DNA from: Pseudomonas piscis
GTDB taxonomy: Bacteria > Pseudomonadota > Gammaproteobacteria > Pseudomonadales > Pseudomonadaceae
DNA length: 64,000 bases
Reading direction: 5' to 3'
NCBI RefSeq assembly: GCF_009380155.1
Contig: NZ_WHUV01000002.1
Span: 1,054,001 to 1,118,000 of the forward strand
Each line of letters opens with the position of its first letter. Position 1 is the first letter of the stretch. This document shows positions 1-9,003 of this stretch, piece after piece. The translations under genes and the position numbers were made by a program. The notes below the pieces were generated by a model. The model searched no databases, was not told the DNA's origin, and saw only the letters and a program-made list of their open reading frames with translations.

Positions 1-280
1 CAAGCCGGCCTACCGCGCCGTCGAACTGGGACCGAAGATCGAAGGCCTGCGCATCGTGCGCAACGGCCTGAGCAAGGACGACACCATCATCGTCAAGGGC
101 CTGCAACGGGCACGCCCGGGGGCACCGGTCACGCCTGAAGTGATCCCCATGGCCAGCAAGGAAACCCTCGCCGCCCTGGCCCAACAACGCCAAGCACTGG
201 AAGCCAGCAACCTGCCGCAGGTCAGCCCTGCCAAGCCGGCTGTGGCCGTGAAACTCGCCGCCGCGACTCCGCGCGGTTAA
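1..280 (+). CDS. mexE: MexE-type RND efflux periplasmic adaptor, C-terminal end (partial)
   Basis: Only the last 92 codons lie in the window; the 5' part is cut off at base 1. The reading frame runs from base 2 to the TAA at 278-280. The visible part reads as the membrane-proximal end of a membrane-fusion protein (IEGLRIVRNGLSKDDTIIVK, then GLQRARPGAPV), followed by a low-complexity Ala/Pro/Lys tail. Such proteins bridge the inner-membrane RND pump and the outer-membrane channel. The mexF gene starts 15 bp downstream, so this is the first gene of a mexEF-oprN operon. In P. aeruginosa that operon exports chloramphenicol, fluoroquinolones and quorum-sensing precursors and is activated by the LysR regulator MexT; no mexT is visible here because the upstream DNA is missing. 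Confidence 0.9.
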   Translation, partial: KPAYRAVELGPKIEGLRIVRNGLSKDDTIIVKGLQRARPGAPVTPEVIPMASKETLAALAQQRQALEASNLPQVSPAKPAVAVKLAAATPRG

Positions 281-295
281 GGGACGACTCTCAAG

Positions 296-3200
296 ATGAA
301 TTTTTCCCAATTCTTCATATCAAGGCCGATCTTCGCAGCGGTGCTATCGCTGCTGATCCTGATCGCCGGCGCCATCTCGCTGTTCCAGCTCCCCATCAGC
401 GAATACCCGGAAGTAGTGCCGCCGACCGTGGTGGTACGCGCCAACTTCCCGGGGGCCAACCCCAAGGTGATCGGTGAAACCGTGGCCGCGCCGCTGGAGC
501 AGGCCATCACCGGGGTCGAGAACATGCTCTACATGTCCTCGCAATCCACCGCCGACGGCAAGATCACCCTGACCGTGACCTTCGCCCTGGGCACCGACCT
601 GGACAACGCCCAGGTCCAGGTGCAGAACCGCGTGACCCGGACCCAGCCCAAGCTGCCGGAAGAAGTGACGCGCATCGGTATCACCGTGGACAAGGCCTCC
701 CCCGACCTGACCATGGTGGTGCACCTGACCTCGCCGGACAAACGCTACGACATGCTCTACCTGTCCAACTACGCCATCCTCAACATCAAGGATGAGCTGG
801 CGCGCCTGGGCGGCGTGGGCGACGTGCAGCTGTTCGGCATGGGCGACTACTCGCTGCGCGTGTGGCTGGACCCGAACAAGACCGCTTCGCGCAACCTGAC
901 CGCCACCGACGTGGTCACCGCGATCCGTGAACAGAACCGCCAGGTGGCTGCCGGTGCCCTGGGCGCGCCACCTGCGCCCAACGCCACCAGCTTCCAGCTG
1001 TCGGTCAACACCCAGGGCCGCCTGGTCACCGAGGAAGAGTTCGAGAACATCATCATTCGCTCCGGCGAAGACGGCGAGATCACCCGCCTGAAGGACATCG
1101 CCCGGGTCGAGCTGGGGTCGAGCCAGTACGCCCTGCGCTCGCTGCTGGACAATCAGCCGGCGGTAGCGATCCCGATCTTCCAGCGTCCGGGCTCCAATGC
1201 CATCGAGATCTCCAACGAAGTGCGGGCCAAGATGGCCGAGCTCAAGCAGAGTTTCCCCGAAGGCATGGACTTCAGCATCGTCTACGACCCGACCATCTTC
1301 GTCCGTGGCTCCATCGAGGCAGTGGTGCATACCCTGTTCGAAGCCCTGGTACTGGTGGTGCTGGTGGTGATCCTGTTCCTGCAGACCTGGCGCGCCTCGA
1401 TCATCCCGCTGGTGGCCGTCCCGGTCTCGCTGATCGGCACCTTCGCGGTGATGCACATGTTCGGCTTCTCGCTCAACGCGCTGTCGCTGTTCGGCCTGGT
1501 ACTGGCCATCGGCATCGTGGTGGACGACGCCATCGTGGTGGTGGAGAACGTCGAACGTAACATCGGCCTGGGCCTGAACCCGGTGGAAGCCACCAAGCGC
1601 GCCATGCGCGAAGTGACCGGCCCGATCATCGCCACCGCCCTGGTGCTATGCGCGGTATTCGTGCCCGCGGCCTTCATCAGTGGCCTGACCGGACAGTTCT
1701 ACAAGCAGTTCGCCCTGACCATCGCCATTTCCACGGTGATCTCGGCCTTCAACTCCCTGACCCTGTCCCCGGCCCTGGCGGCAGTGCTGCTCAAGGAGCA
1801 CCACGCGCCCAAGGACCGTTTCTCGCTGTTCCTCGACAAGCTACTGGGTGGCTGGCTGTTCAAGCCGTTCAACCGCTTCTTCGAGCGCGCCAGCAACGGC
1901 TACGTCGGCACGGTGCGCCGGGTCATTCGTGGCAGCGGCATCGCCCTGTTCCTGTATGCCGGCCTGATGGTCCTGACCTGGTTCGGCTTCGCCCACACGC
2001 CCACCGGCTTCGTTCCGGCCCAGGACAAGCAGTACCTGGTGGCCTTCGCCCAGTTGCCGGATGCGGCGAGCCTGGATCGTACCGAGGACGTGATCAAGCG
2101 CATGTCCGACATCGCCCTGAAGCAGCCTGGGGTGGAAAGCGCCGTGGCCTTCCCCGGCCTGTCGATCAACGGCTTCACCAACAGCCCGAACAACGGCATC
2201 GTCTTCGTCACCTTGAAGCCCTTTGAGGAGCGCAAGGACCCGAGCATGTCCGCCGGTGCCATCGCCGGGGCCCTGAACGGCAAGTACGCTGACATCCAGG
2301 ATGCCTACATGGCGATCTTCCCACCGCCACCGGTACAGGGCCTGGGCACCATCGGCGGGTTCCGCCTGCAGGTCGAGGACCGTGGCGGCCTGGGCTACGA
2401 GGACCTGTACAAGGAAGTGCAGAACGTCATTGCCAAGAGCCGCAACGTGCCGGAACTGGCCGGGTTGTTCACCAGCTACCAGGTCAACGTGCCCCAGGTG
2501 GACGCGGCCATCGACCGGGAAAAGGCCAAGACCCACGGCGTGGCGATCTCGGACATCTTCGACACCCTGCAGATCTACCTGGGTTCGCTGTATGCCAACG
2601 ACTTCAACCGCTTCGGACGCACCTACCAGGTCAACGTCCAGGCCGAGCAGCAGTTCCGCCTGGAAGCCGAGCAGATCGGCCAGCTGAAAGTGCGCAACAA
2701 CAAGGGCGAGATGATCCCCCTGGCGACCTTCATCAAGGTCAGCGACACCGCAGGTCCCGACCGCGTCATGCACTACAACGGCTTCGTCACCGCCGAGATC
2801 AACGGCGCGGCAGCTCCGGGCTACAGCTCCGGGCAAGCGGAAGCGGCGATCGAGAAACTGCTCAAGGAAGAACTGCCCAACGGCATGACCTATGAATGGA
2901 CCGAGTTGACCTACCAGCAGATCCTGGCTGGCAACACCGCGCTGTTCGTGTTCCCGCTGTGCGTACTGCTGGCCTTCCTGGTGCTGGCCGCCCAGTACGA
3001 AAGCTGGAGCCTGCCACTGGCGGTGATCCTGATCGTGCCCATGACCCTGCTGTCGGCCATTGCCGGGGTGATCATCTCCGGGGGCGACAACAACATCTTC
3101 ACCCAGATCGGCTTGATCGTACTGGTGGGCCTGGCGTGCAAGAACGCGATCCTGATCGTCGAGTTCGCCAAGGACAAGCAAGAGGAAGGCCTGGACCCGC

Positions 3201-3475
3201 TGGCCGCCGTACTGGAAGCCTGCCGCCTGCGCCTGCGGCCGATCCTGATGACCTCCTTCGCCTTCATCATGGGCGTGGTGCCCCTGGTGATCTCCAGCGG
3301 CGCAGGTGCGGAAATGCGTCATGCCATGGGTGTGGCGGTGTTCTCCGGGATGCTCGGGGTGACCTTCTTCGGCCTGCTGCTGACCCCGGTGTTCTATGTC
3401 CTGATCCGCAACTACGTGGAGCGCAGCGAGGCCCGCAAGGCCGCCCGCGCCCTGCAACTGGAGACGCAACAATGA
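296..3475 (+). CDS. mexF: MexF-like RND multidrug efflux transporter (HAE1 family)
   Basis: A full-length inner-membrane proton/drug antiporter of 1059 aa, the usual size for the family. It begins MNFSQFFISRPIFAAVLSLL, the typical first transmembrane helix. It carries the TM4 proton-relay motif GIVVDDAIVVVENVERN, with two adjacent Asp residues, around residue 405. It has two large periplasmic loops and a second TM bundle ending near residue 1040 (LLTPVFYVLIRNYVE). The sequence closely resembles P. aeruginosa MexF as I remember it, including GLACKNAILIVEFAKDKQEE near residue 950. It works as a trimer with MexE and OprN. It starts 15 bp after mexE, and its stop overlaps the oprN start (ATGA at 3472-3475), which implies translational coupling. 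Confidence 0.96.
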   Translation: MNFSQFFISRPIFAAVLSLLILIAGAISLFQLPISEYPEVVPPTVVVRANFPGANPKVIGETVAAPLEQAITGVENMLYMSSQSTADGKITLTVTFALGTDLDNAQVQVQNRVTRTQPKLPEEVTRIGITVDKASPDLTMVVHLTSPDKRYDMLYLSNYAILNIKDELARLGGVGDVQLFGMGDYSLRVWLDPNKTASRNLTATDVVTAIREQNRQVAAGALGAPPAPNATSFQLSVNTQGRLVTEEEFENIIIRSGEDGEITRLKDIARVELGSSQYALRSLLDNQPAVAIPIFQRPGSNAIEISNEVRAKMAELKQSFPEGMDFSIVYDPTIFVRGSIEAVVHTLFEALVLVVLVVILFLQTWRASIIPLVAVPVSLIGTFAVMHMFGFSLNALSLFGLVLAIGIVVDDAIVVVENVERNIGLGLNPVEATKRAMREVTGPIIATALVLCAVFVPAAFISGLTGQFYKQFALTIAISTVISAFNSLTLSPALAAVLLKEHHAPKDRFSLFLDKLLGGWLFKPFNRFFERASNGYVGTVRRVIRGSGIALFLYAGLMVLTWFGFAHTPTGFVPAQDKQYLVAFAQLPDAASLDRTEDVIKRMSDIALKQPGVESAVAFPGLSINGFTNSPNNGIVFVTLKPFEERKDPSMSAGAIAGALNGKYADIQDAYMAIFPPPPVQGLGTIGGFRLQVEDRGGLGYEDLYKEVQNVIAKSRNVPELAGLFTSYQVNVPQVDAAIDREKAKTHGVAISDIFDTLQIYLGSLYANDFNRFGRTYQVNVQAEQQFRLEAEQIGQLKVRNNKGEMIPLATFIKVSDTAGPDRVMHYNGFVTAEINGAAAPGYSSGQAEAAIEKLLKEELPNGMTYEWTELTYQQILAGNTALFVFPLCVLLAFLVLAAQYESWSLPLAVILIVPMTLLSAIAGVIISGGDNNIFTQIGLIVLVGLACKNAILIVEFAKDKQEEGLDPLAAVLEACRLRLRPILMTSFAFIMGVVPLVISSGAGAEMRHAMGVAVFSGMLGVTFFGLLLTPVFYVLIRNYVERSEARKAARALQLETQQ

Positions 3476-4893
3476 GTTCGAAAGTCTTCCTGCCGAGCCT
3501 GCTGGTACTGGCCCTGAGCGCCTGTGCGGTAGGTCCGGACTACCAGACCCCGAGCACCGAGGCGGCGCATATCAGCGCCGCCGGCGACACCGCTGCGGGC
3601 CAGAAGAACTTCGATCGCGCGCGCTTCGAAGGCATCTGGTGGCAGCAGTTCGACGATCCGACGCTCAACCAGCTGGTGAGCCAGTCGCTCAAGGGTAACC
3701 GTGAGCTGCGGGTGGCCTTCGCCCGCCTGCGGGCCGCCCGGGCGATCCGCGATGACGCCAGCAATGACGCCATGCCGACCATCACCAGCCGCGCCAGCAG
3801 CAACCTGGGCAAGGGCCAGGTGCCCGGCCAGACCAGCAAGCGGGTCAATAGCGAGCGCTACGACCTGGGGCTGGACATGGCCTGGGAGCTGGACCTGTTC
3901 GGCCGCATCCAGCGCAACCTGGAAGCCACCGAAGCCGACCAGCAAGCCGCCGAGGCCGACCTCTACCAGTTGCAGGTGACCATGATCGCCGAGCTGGTGG
4001 ATGCCTACGGCCAGCTGCGTGGCGCACAACTGCGGGAAAAGATCGCCCTGGCCAACCTGGACAACCAGAAGGCCTCGCGCAAGATCACCGAAAGCCTGCG
4101 TGATGCCGGAGTGGGCGACCAGCTGGACGTGGTCCGCGCCGATGCGCGCCTGGCCGCGGTGGAGGCCAGCGTGCCGCAACTGCAGGCCGAGCAGGTGCGC
4201 CAGCGCAACCGCATCGCCACCCTGCTGGGTGAGCGCCCGGACAAACTCAGTGTCGACCTTTCGCCCGCGCAGTTGCCGGCCATCGCCAAGGCCTTGCCGA
4301 TCGGCGATCCGGGCGAGCTGCTGCAGCGCCGGCCGGACATCCTCAGCGCCGAACGCAAGCTGGCCGCCGCCACTGCGCGAATCGGCGTGGCCAAGGCCGA
4401 TCTGTTCCCGCGGGTCAGCCTCAGTGGTTTCCTCGGCTTCACCGCCGGGCGTGGTTCGCAGATCGGCTCCTCGGCGGCCAATGCCTGGGCCCTGGGCCCG
4501 AGCATCACCTGGGCCGCCTTCGACCTGGGCAGTGTGCGGGCGCGCCTGCGCGGCGCCGACGCCAATGCCGACGGCGCCCTGGCCAACTATGAGCAGCAGG
4601 TGCTGCTGGCCCTGGAAGAGTCGGAGAATGCCTTCAGCGACTACGGCAAGCGCCAGCAGCGCCTGCTCTCGCTGATCCGCCAGAGCGAGTCCAGTCGCGC
4701 CGCCGCCGACCTGGCCGAGATCCGCTATCGCGAAGGCACCGTGGACTTCCTGGTGCTGCTGGACGCCCAGCGCGAGCGCCTGGCCGCCGAAGACTCCCAG
4801 GCCCAGGCCGAAGTCGAGCTGTACCGCGGCATCGTCGCCATCTACAAGGCCCTGGGCGGTGGCTGGCAACCCGAGACGGTGGCCAGCAACTAA
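3472..4893 (+). CDS. oprN: OprN-like outer-membrane efflux channel lipoprotein
   Basis: A 473-aa member of the TolC/NodT outer membrane factor family. The start is the ATG overlapping the mexF stop. It begins with a lipoprotein signal peptide ending in LSAC (Cys about residue 20), followed by the family sequence AVGPDYQTP. Two outer membrane efflux repeats follow, with heptad-like helical stretches such as ADLAEIRYREGTVDFLVLLD near residue 425, the coiled-coil tunnel of these trimeric channels. It is the exit duct for MexE-MexF. Any in-frame extension upstream of 3472 lies inside mexF and is not expected to be translated. A strong terminator begins 47 bp after the stop. Confidence 0.95.
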   Translation: MSSKVFLPSLLVLALSACAVGPDYQTPSTEAAHISAAGDTAAGQKNFDRARFEGIWWQQFDDPTLNQLVSQSLKGNRELRVAFARLRAARAIRDDASNDAMPTITSRASSNLGKGQVPGQTSKRVNSERYDLGLDMAWELDLFGRIQRNLEATEADQQAAEADLYQLQVTMIAELVDAYGQLRGAQLREKIALANLDNQKASRKITESLRDAGVGDQLDVVRADARLAAVEASVPQLQAEQVRQRNRIATLLGERPDKLSVDLSPAQLPAIAKALPIGDPGELLQRRPDILSAERKLAAATARIGVAKADLFPRVSLSGFLGFTAGRGSQIGSSAANAWALGPSITWAAFDLGSVRARLRGADANADGALANYEQQVLLALEESENAFSDYGKRQQRLLSLIRQSESSRAAADLAEIRYREGTVDFLVLLDAQRERLAAEDSQAQAEVELYRGIVAIYKALGGGWQPETVASN

Positions 4894-4939
4894 AGAATTG
4901 CAACGAGCTCCTTTGGTTGGCCGCAACCAACCAATGTTT

Positions 4940-4975
4940 GGCCCCGTGGATCATTCGGTCGCGGGGCCTTTTTTT
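4940..4975 (+). terminator. Rho-independent terminator of the mexEF-oprN operon
   Basis: The arms GGCCCCG (4940-4946) and CGGGGCC (4962-4968) form a 7-bp GC-only stem around a 15-nt loop, followed directly by seven T residues (4969-4975). It lies 47 bp after the oprN stop, in the correct orientation. Confidence 0.9.
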
Positions 4976-5072
4976 GCCCGGATACCGACCTGCCGCCACG
5001 CAAGGCTGCGTCCGGCTTGGGCGGCATGTCGAAGTAGCAGGTGCAGGCGCTTGCAACCGCTGAAGATCGCCA

Positions 5073-5129
5073 AGCAAGGTCCTGCGGACCTTCGTGCAGC
5101 CTCGCCGATGGCTCGACAGCGGCTACACG
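5073..5129. repeat. REP-like palindromic repeat in the oprN-bestrophin gap
   Basis: The 344-bp gap 4894-5237 contains the terminator and this repeat. It includes a perfect hairpin, AAGGTCC (5076-5082) TGC GGACCTT (5086-5092), and ends in GGCTCGACAGCGGCTAC, the complement of the GTAGCCGCTGTCGAGCC motif typical of fluorescent-pseudomonad REP elements. The same AAGGTCC/GGACCTT hairpin recurs at 7331-7347. I see no gene in the rest of the gap. Confidence 0.6.
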
Positions 5130-5237
5130 GCGAAGGATCGTCGATAGAGGGGATCGATCAACCAGTCGGCCATTACGATTGGACAGCCACCCGGCCCGCT
5201 CCTAACCTGCGCTCGCCTCGTAGTCGCCCAGGCCTTC

Positions 5238-6143
5238 ATGCCCATGATCGTGCGTCCCAAACCGAACCTGATCGCCCTGCTCTTCGCCCTCAAGGGCTCG
5301 ATCGCCAAGCGCATCGCCTTGCGCTGCGCCCTGGTGACCCTGCTGGCCTCGGTCATTGTGCTGGTGGAAACCCTGCAGCCCAGCTACTTTTCCAGGGTCA
5401 GCGCCACACCGTTCACCCTGCTGGGGCTGTCGTTGTCGATTTTCATGAGCTTTCGCAACAACGCCTGCTATGACCGCTGGTGGGAGGGCCGCAAGCAACT
5501 GGGGCAGCTGGCCATCGAGGTGCGCTCGCTGATCCGCGAGAGCCTGGTGCTCGAAGGCCATCGCGAACGTGAAGGCTTGCTGCGTGATCTCTGTGGTTTC
5601 GCCCATAGCCTGATCGCCCGGCTGCGCCACGAGGACGAGGCCAGTGCCCTGGCACCCTGGGCCCAGGCGCCCGTGGACCGGCAGCACCCGAACCTGACCG
5701 ACGCCCAGTTGCAGCACATCGGCCGGCGCTGCTCGCAATGGGCACGACAAGGGCTGATCAGCGAATGGCGCTATACCCAGCTGGAAACTCGCCTGGTCAG
5801 CCTGAGCCTGGTCCAGGCGGCCTGCGAACGTATCCAGAACACTCCGCTGCCCTTTCCCTATACCCTGCTGCTGCACCGCACCATCTACCTGTTCTGCATT
5901 CTCCTGCCGTTCGCCATGGCCGAACCGCTGGGCTGGCTGGCGCCGATCTTCACCGCCATCGTCAGCTACACCTTCCTGGGCCTGGACGAAATCGGCGACG
6001 ACCTCGAAAACCCCTTCGGCTACGACGACAACGACCTGCCCTGCAGTGCTCTACTGCGCGGCCTGGAGCGCGAAGTGCTGGCGGCGTTGGGTGAACCGCA
6101 ACTGCCACCGCCGCTGGAACCCCGGGAATACGTGTTGACCTGA
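5238..6143 (+). CDS. Bestrophin-family (UPF0187/YneE-like) membrane channel protein
   Basis: A 301-aa inner-membrane protein. The N-terminal region resembles the bestrophin family: an amphipathic start, a first transmembrane helix around residues 30-50 (ALVTLLASVIVLVETL), and the conserved pattern LSIFMSFRNNACYDRWWEGR near residues 70-90. Another hydrophobic pair lies at about 210-250 (TIYLFCILLPFAMAEPLGWL), followed by the acidic DEIGDDLENPFGYDDNDLP segment typical of the family. Bacterial bestrophins are pentameric ion channels; the physiological ion is usually unknown. ATG 5238 and ATG 5244 are both possible starts. It stands alone between a REP element and the TPR gene. Confidence 0.88.
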   Translation: MPMIVRPKPNLIALLFALKGSIAKRIALRCALVTLLASVIVLVETLQPSYFSRVSATPFTLLGLSLSIFMSFRNNACYDRWWEGRKQLGQLAIEVRSLIRESLVLEGHREREGLLRDLCGFAHSLIARLRHEDEASALAPWAQAPVDRQHPNLTDAQLQHIGRRCSQWARQGLISEWRYTQLETRLVSLSLVQAACERIQNTPLPFPYTLLLHRTIYLFCILLPFAMAEPLGWLAPIFTAIVSYTFLGLDEIGDDLENPFGYDDNDLPCSALLRGLEREVLAALGEPQLPPPLEPREYVLT

Positions 6144-6208
6144 TCGCGGGTTTGACTCGGGCCGGTTCCTGGTCGAAGCTTGCTCCCTCTTCAAGTCGCC
6201 AATTTCCC

Positions 6209-7270
6209 ATGCCTATGACCCGAGTCCGTCGCTACCTGCTGATCAGCCTGCCCATCGTCATCCTCCTGGTCCTGGCCTGGTCGTTCTGGCGCAGCGCTCC
6301 GCCGGCGGTGCCGGATGCCATCAGGCACGGCTACGGCCAGGCCCTGGAGAAGGCGCGCAACGGCCAACCCGGTGCGGCCAGGGTGCTCTACCAGCAACTG
6401 GGGCGTCCGGATCTCGATGACCAGCAACGTATCCGCCTGCTGGCGGTACTGCCCAACTACCCCAGCCCCCAGGCCCTGAAGCTGGCCGATGCCGACCTGC
6501 AGCACCCTTCGCCCGAAGTGCGCAAGGCGGCCATCAAGAGCGTGCTCGGCCTGGTGCCCAGCGGCAAGCGCAGTCTGCTGCTGGGGCCTTTGCTGAGCGA
6601 TCCGGAGCAAAGCGTGCGCTTCGCCGCGGTGGACGCCCTGCTGGGCCTGTCCCCGGACGACCAGGGCCTGTACTTCGGCCCGCTGCAGCAGGTGATCGAT
6701 GAATACACCCAGGTGCTCAGGACCCGTGGCGACAATGTCGAAGCCCAGTACCAGCTGGCTCGCCTGTACCTGCATAACGCCGACCTGGCCAGGGCCCAGC
6801 AGACCCTGGAGCAGGCACTGAAACTGGCGCCGGACAACCTGCAGGCGGTGGTCTTGCAGATCGAGGTGCTGGACAAGCAGGGCCAGAGCGAGGCGGCCCG
6901 CCAACTGCTGGCCAAGCAACTGCAGGCCCAGCAGGACTCGGCCTACCTGCAGCACGCCCTGGGGCTCTGGCTGCTGCACCACGGCCAGGGTGAATTCGCC
7001 CTGCTGGGCCTGGCCCGGGCAGTGGAGCTGGAGCCGAACAATGCCGCCTACCGCTACGACCTGGCCACTACCCTGCACAGCGAGCAGGAACTGGAGGCCG
7101 CGCAGAAGCAGCTGGAGGAAATCGTCCAGCGCCAACCCTACAACCGCAAGGCGCGGGTGCTGCTGATCAGTTACTGGAAGGAAAGCGGCCAGTTGCAGAA
7201 TGTCCAGGTGCTGTTGGCCCAGCTGGAACAACAGAACCCCGACGACCCGGCCCTGCAGCAAGGGCTCTGA
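6209..7270 (+). CDS. Membrane-anchored HEAT/TPR repeat protein
   Basis: Starting at ATG 6209 (or 6215), this gives about 353 aa. One N-terminal transmembrane anchor lies at about residues 10-28 (YLLISLPIVILLVLAWSFW), with the bulk predicted periplasmic. Two HEAT-like repeats follow at about 85-155 (SPEVRKAAIKSVLGLVPSGK, then DPEQSVRFAAVDALLGL). At least four TPR units cover about 175-350 (VEAQYQLARLYLHNADLARA; AAYRYDLATTLHSEQELEAA). Such proteins are protein-protein interaction scaffolds; the partner is unknown. HEAT-plus-TPR architecture also occurs as the tail of some multihaem cytochromes, but there is no CxxCH motif here. An upstream in-frame TTG at 6152 would bury the anchor behind 19 residues and is less likely. 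Confidence 0.75.
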   Translation: MPMTRVRRYLLISLPIVILLVLAWSFWRSAPPAVPDAIRHGYGQALEKARNGQPGAARVLYQQLGRPDLDDQQRIRLLAVLPNYPSPQALKLADADLQHPSPEVRKAAIKSVLGLVPSGKRSLLLGPLLSDPEQSVRFAAVDALLGLSPDDQGLYFGPLQQVIDEYTQVLRTRGDNVEAQYQLARLYLHNADLARAQQTLEQALKLAPDNLQAVVLQIEVLDKQGQSEAARQLLAKQLQAQQDSAYLQHALGLWLLHHGQGEFALLGLARAVELEPNNAAYRYDLATTLHSEQELEAAQKQLEEIVQRQPYNRKARVLLISYWKESGQLQNVQVLLAQLEQQNPDDPALQQGL

Positions 7271-7300
7271 CCTTTCGCCCCCTACCGCGCGATCCCTTTC

Positions 7301-7390
7301 GTGGCCGCTACGCGCCCGCGAGGCTGCGCCAAGGTCCGCAGGACCTTCTTGCGATCTTCAGGCGATCCCTCCTGCGGCAGCGGCTATAAC
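7301..7390. repeat. REP/REPIN-like repeat between the TPR gene and kaiC
   Basis: It starts GTGGCCGCTACGCG and ends CTGCGGCAGCGGCTATAAC, two inverted REP-type ends. Between them is a perfect hairpin, AAGGTCC (7331-7337) GCA GGACCTT (7341-7347), the same arms as at 5076-5092. It belongs to the same intergenic repeat family as the elements near 5.1, 28.1, 40.9 and 52.1 kb. Confidence 0.6.
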
Positions 7391-7500
7391 CCATGGTGGC
7401 GATAAAAGGTTGAACCGCGCTGGCGGCAAACGGTCAAGTGATCAAAGCGGCATCGCGCCCCGCGTGCCGCCGCCGATCGGATCCATTGCGAGGGGATTGC

Positions 7501-9003
7501 TTGATCACTTCATCTGCGTTGCTCAGCGAAAAGGCCAGCATCGGCATCGAAGGCCTGGACGACATTCTCAACGGCGGCCTGTCCCGCAGCCACGTATTCC
7601 TGCTGGAGGGCGAGCCTGGCACGGGCAAGACCACCATCGCCCTGCACTTTTTGCGGGCCGGGGCCCAGGCCGGTGAGCGCTGCCTGTACATCACCCTGTC
7701 CGAAACCGAGCGCGAACTGCGCCAGGGCGCCCAGTCCCATGGCTGGGAGCTGGACGACAATATCCATATCTTCGAGCTGACCCCACCGGAGAGCCTGCTC
7801 GATACCGAACACCAGCAAAGCCTGCTGTATTCCTCGGACCTGGAACTGGGAGAAGCCACAAGGCAGATCTTCGAGGTGGTGGAACGGGTCAAGCCGACCC
7901 GGGTGGTGGTGGACAGCCTCTCGGAGATCCGCTTGCTGGCGCAGAACTCCCTGCGTTATCGCCGCCAGATCCTGGCGATCAAGCACTACTTCGTGCGCTA
8001 CGACGCCACCGTCCTGCTGCTGGACGACCTGACCAGCGACACCCTGGACAAGACCGTGCACAGCGTGGCCCATGGAGTGATCCGCCTGGAAGAACTGACG
8101 CCAAGCTACGGCTCCGAGCGCCGGCGTATCCGGATAATGAAGTACCGCGGCCAGAAGTATCGCGGCGGCTACCATGACTTCACCATCCAGGGCGGCGGCG
8201 TGCATGTATTCCCGCGCCTGGTGGCGGCCGAGCACCGCAGCGGCTACCAGCGCGGCACCTTGACCAGCGGCATCGCCGAACTGGACTCCCTGCTCGGCGG
8301 CGGGATAGCCAGCGGTTCCAGCACCCTGATCCTCGGCCCGGCCGGCACCGGCAAGTCGTTGCTGGCGCTGATCTTCGCCACCGCCGCCGTGGCCCGGGGG
8401 GAAAAGGCTGCGCTGTTCATCTTCGATGAAGAACTGGGGCTCTTGTTCGAGCGCATGACCAAGCTGGGCATCGACCTGCAAGCCCTGCGCGACAGCGGCA
8501 ACCTGGTGGTCGAACAGGTGGACGCCGCCGAGCTGACGCCAGGCGAGCTGTCGCACCGGGTGCGGCGCTGCGTCGACCATGGCCAGATCAAGACCGTGGT
8601 GATCGACAGCATCAATGGCTACCAGGCGGCGATGCCCGAGGAGAACGCCCTGGTACTGCATATGCACGAGCTATTGCTGTACCTCAACCGCCAGGGCGCG
8701 GCGACCTTCATGACCGTGGCCCAGCATGGCCTGGTGGGCGACATGCAAGCCCCGGTGGACATCACCTACCTGGCCGATACGGTGATCCTGCTGCGCTACT
8801 TCGAAGCCCTGGGCAAGGTGCGCCGAGCCATCTCGATCATCAAGAAACGCACCGGCAGCCACGAATCGACCATCCGCGAGTACCGCATCAGCGGCCAGGG
8901 CCTGACCATCGGCGAGCCCCTGGAGGCCTTCCAGGGCGTACTGCGTGGCGTGCCCAACTACCAGGGCGAGGACAAGCCATTGCTCAAGGACGAGGTGCCA
9001 TGA
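7501..9003 (+). CDS. kaiC: KaiC-like double RecA-fold ATPase
   Basis: About 500 aa with two tandem KaiC/RecA ATPase domains (residues about 8-245 and 255-490). The Walker A motifs are GEPGTGKT (about 37-44) and GPAGTGKS (about 279-286). Walker B-like strands are VVVDSLSEI and VVIDSINGY. The acidic residues following beta-2 are present (ITLSETER; FIFDEEL). In cyanobacterial KaiC the CII loop carries phosphosites S431-T432; the aligned place here reads DITYLADTV, so the pair is T422-Y423. The TTG start at 7501 follows GAGGGGAT at an ideal distance; an in-frame GTG at 7438 would add residues that do not belong to the fold. There is no kaiA or kaiB nearby. It overlaps the downstream hybrid kinase by ATGA, so KaiC probably acts through that kinase. 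Confidence 0.9.
   Translation: MITSSALLSEKASIGIEGLDDILNGGLSRSHVFLLEGEPGTGKTTIALHFLRAGAQAGERCLYITLSETERELRQGAQSHGWELDDNIHIFELTPPESLLDTEHQQSLLYSSDLELGEATRQIFEVVERVKPTRVVVDSLSEIRLLAQNSLRYRRQILAIKHYFVRYDATVLLLDDLTSDTLDKTVHSVAHGVIRLEELTPSYGSERRRIRIMKYRGQKYRGGYHDFTIQGGGVHVFPRLVAAEHRSGYQRGTLTSGIAELDSLLGGGIASGSSTLILGPAGTGKSLLALIFATAAVARGEKAALFIFDEELGLLFERMTKLGIDLQALRDSGNLVVEQVDAAELTPGELSHRVRRCVDHGQIKTVVIDSINGYQAAMPEENALVLHMHELLLYLNRQGAATFMTVAQHGLVGDMQAPVDITYLADTVILLRYFEALGKVRRAISIIKKRTGSHESTIREYRISGQGLTIGEPLEAFQGVLRGVPNYQGEDKPLLKDEVP

Noticed and set aside
1841..3472. Long - strand open frames opposite mexF (also 344-1456)
   Set aside because: His/Gln/Asp-rich antisense shadows of the mexF coding sequence, with no ribosome binding site or domain.
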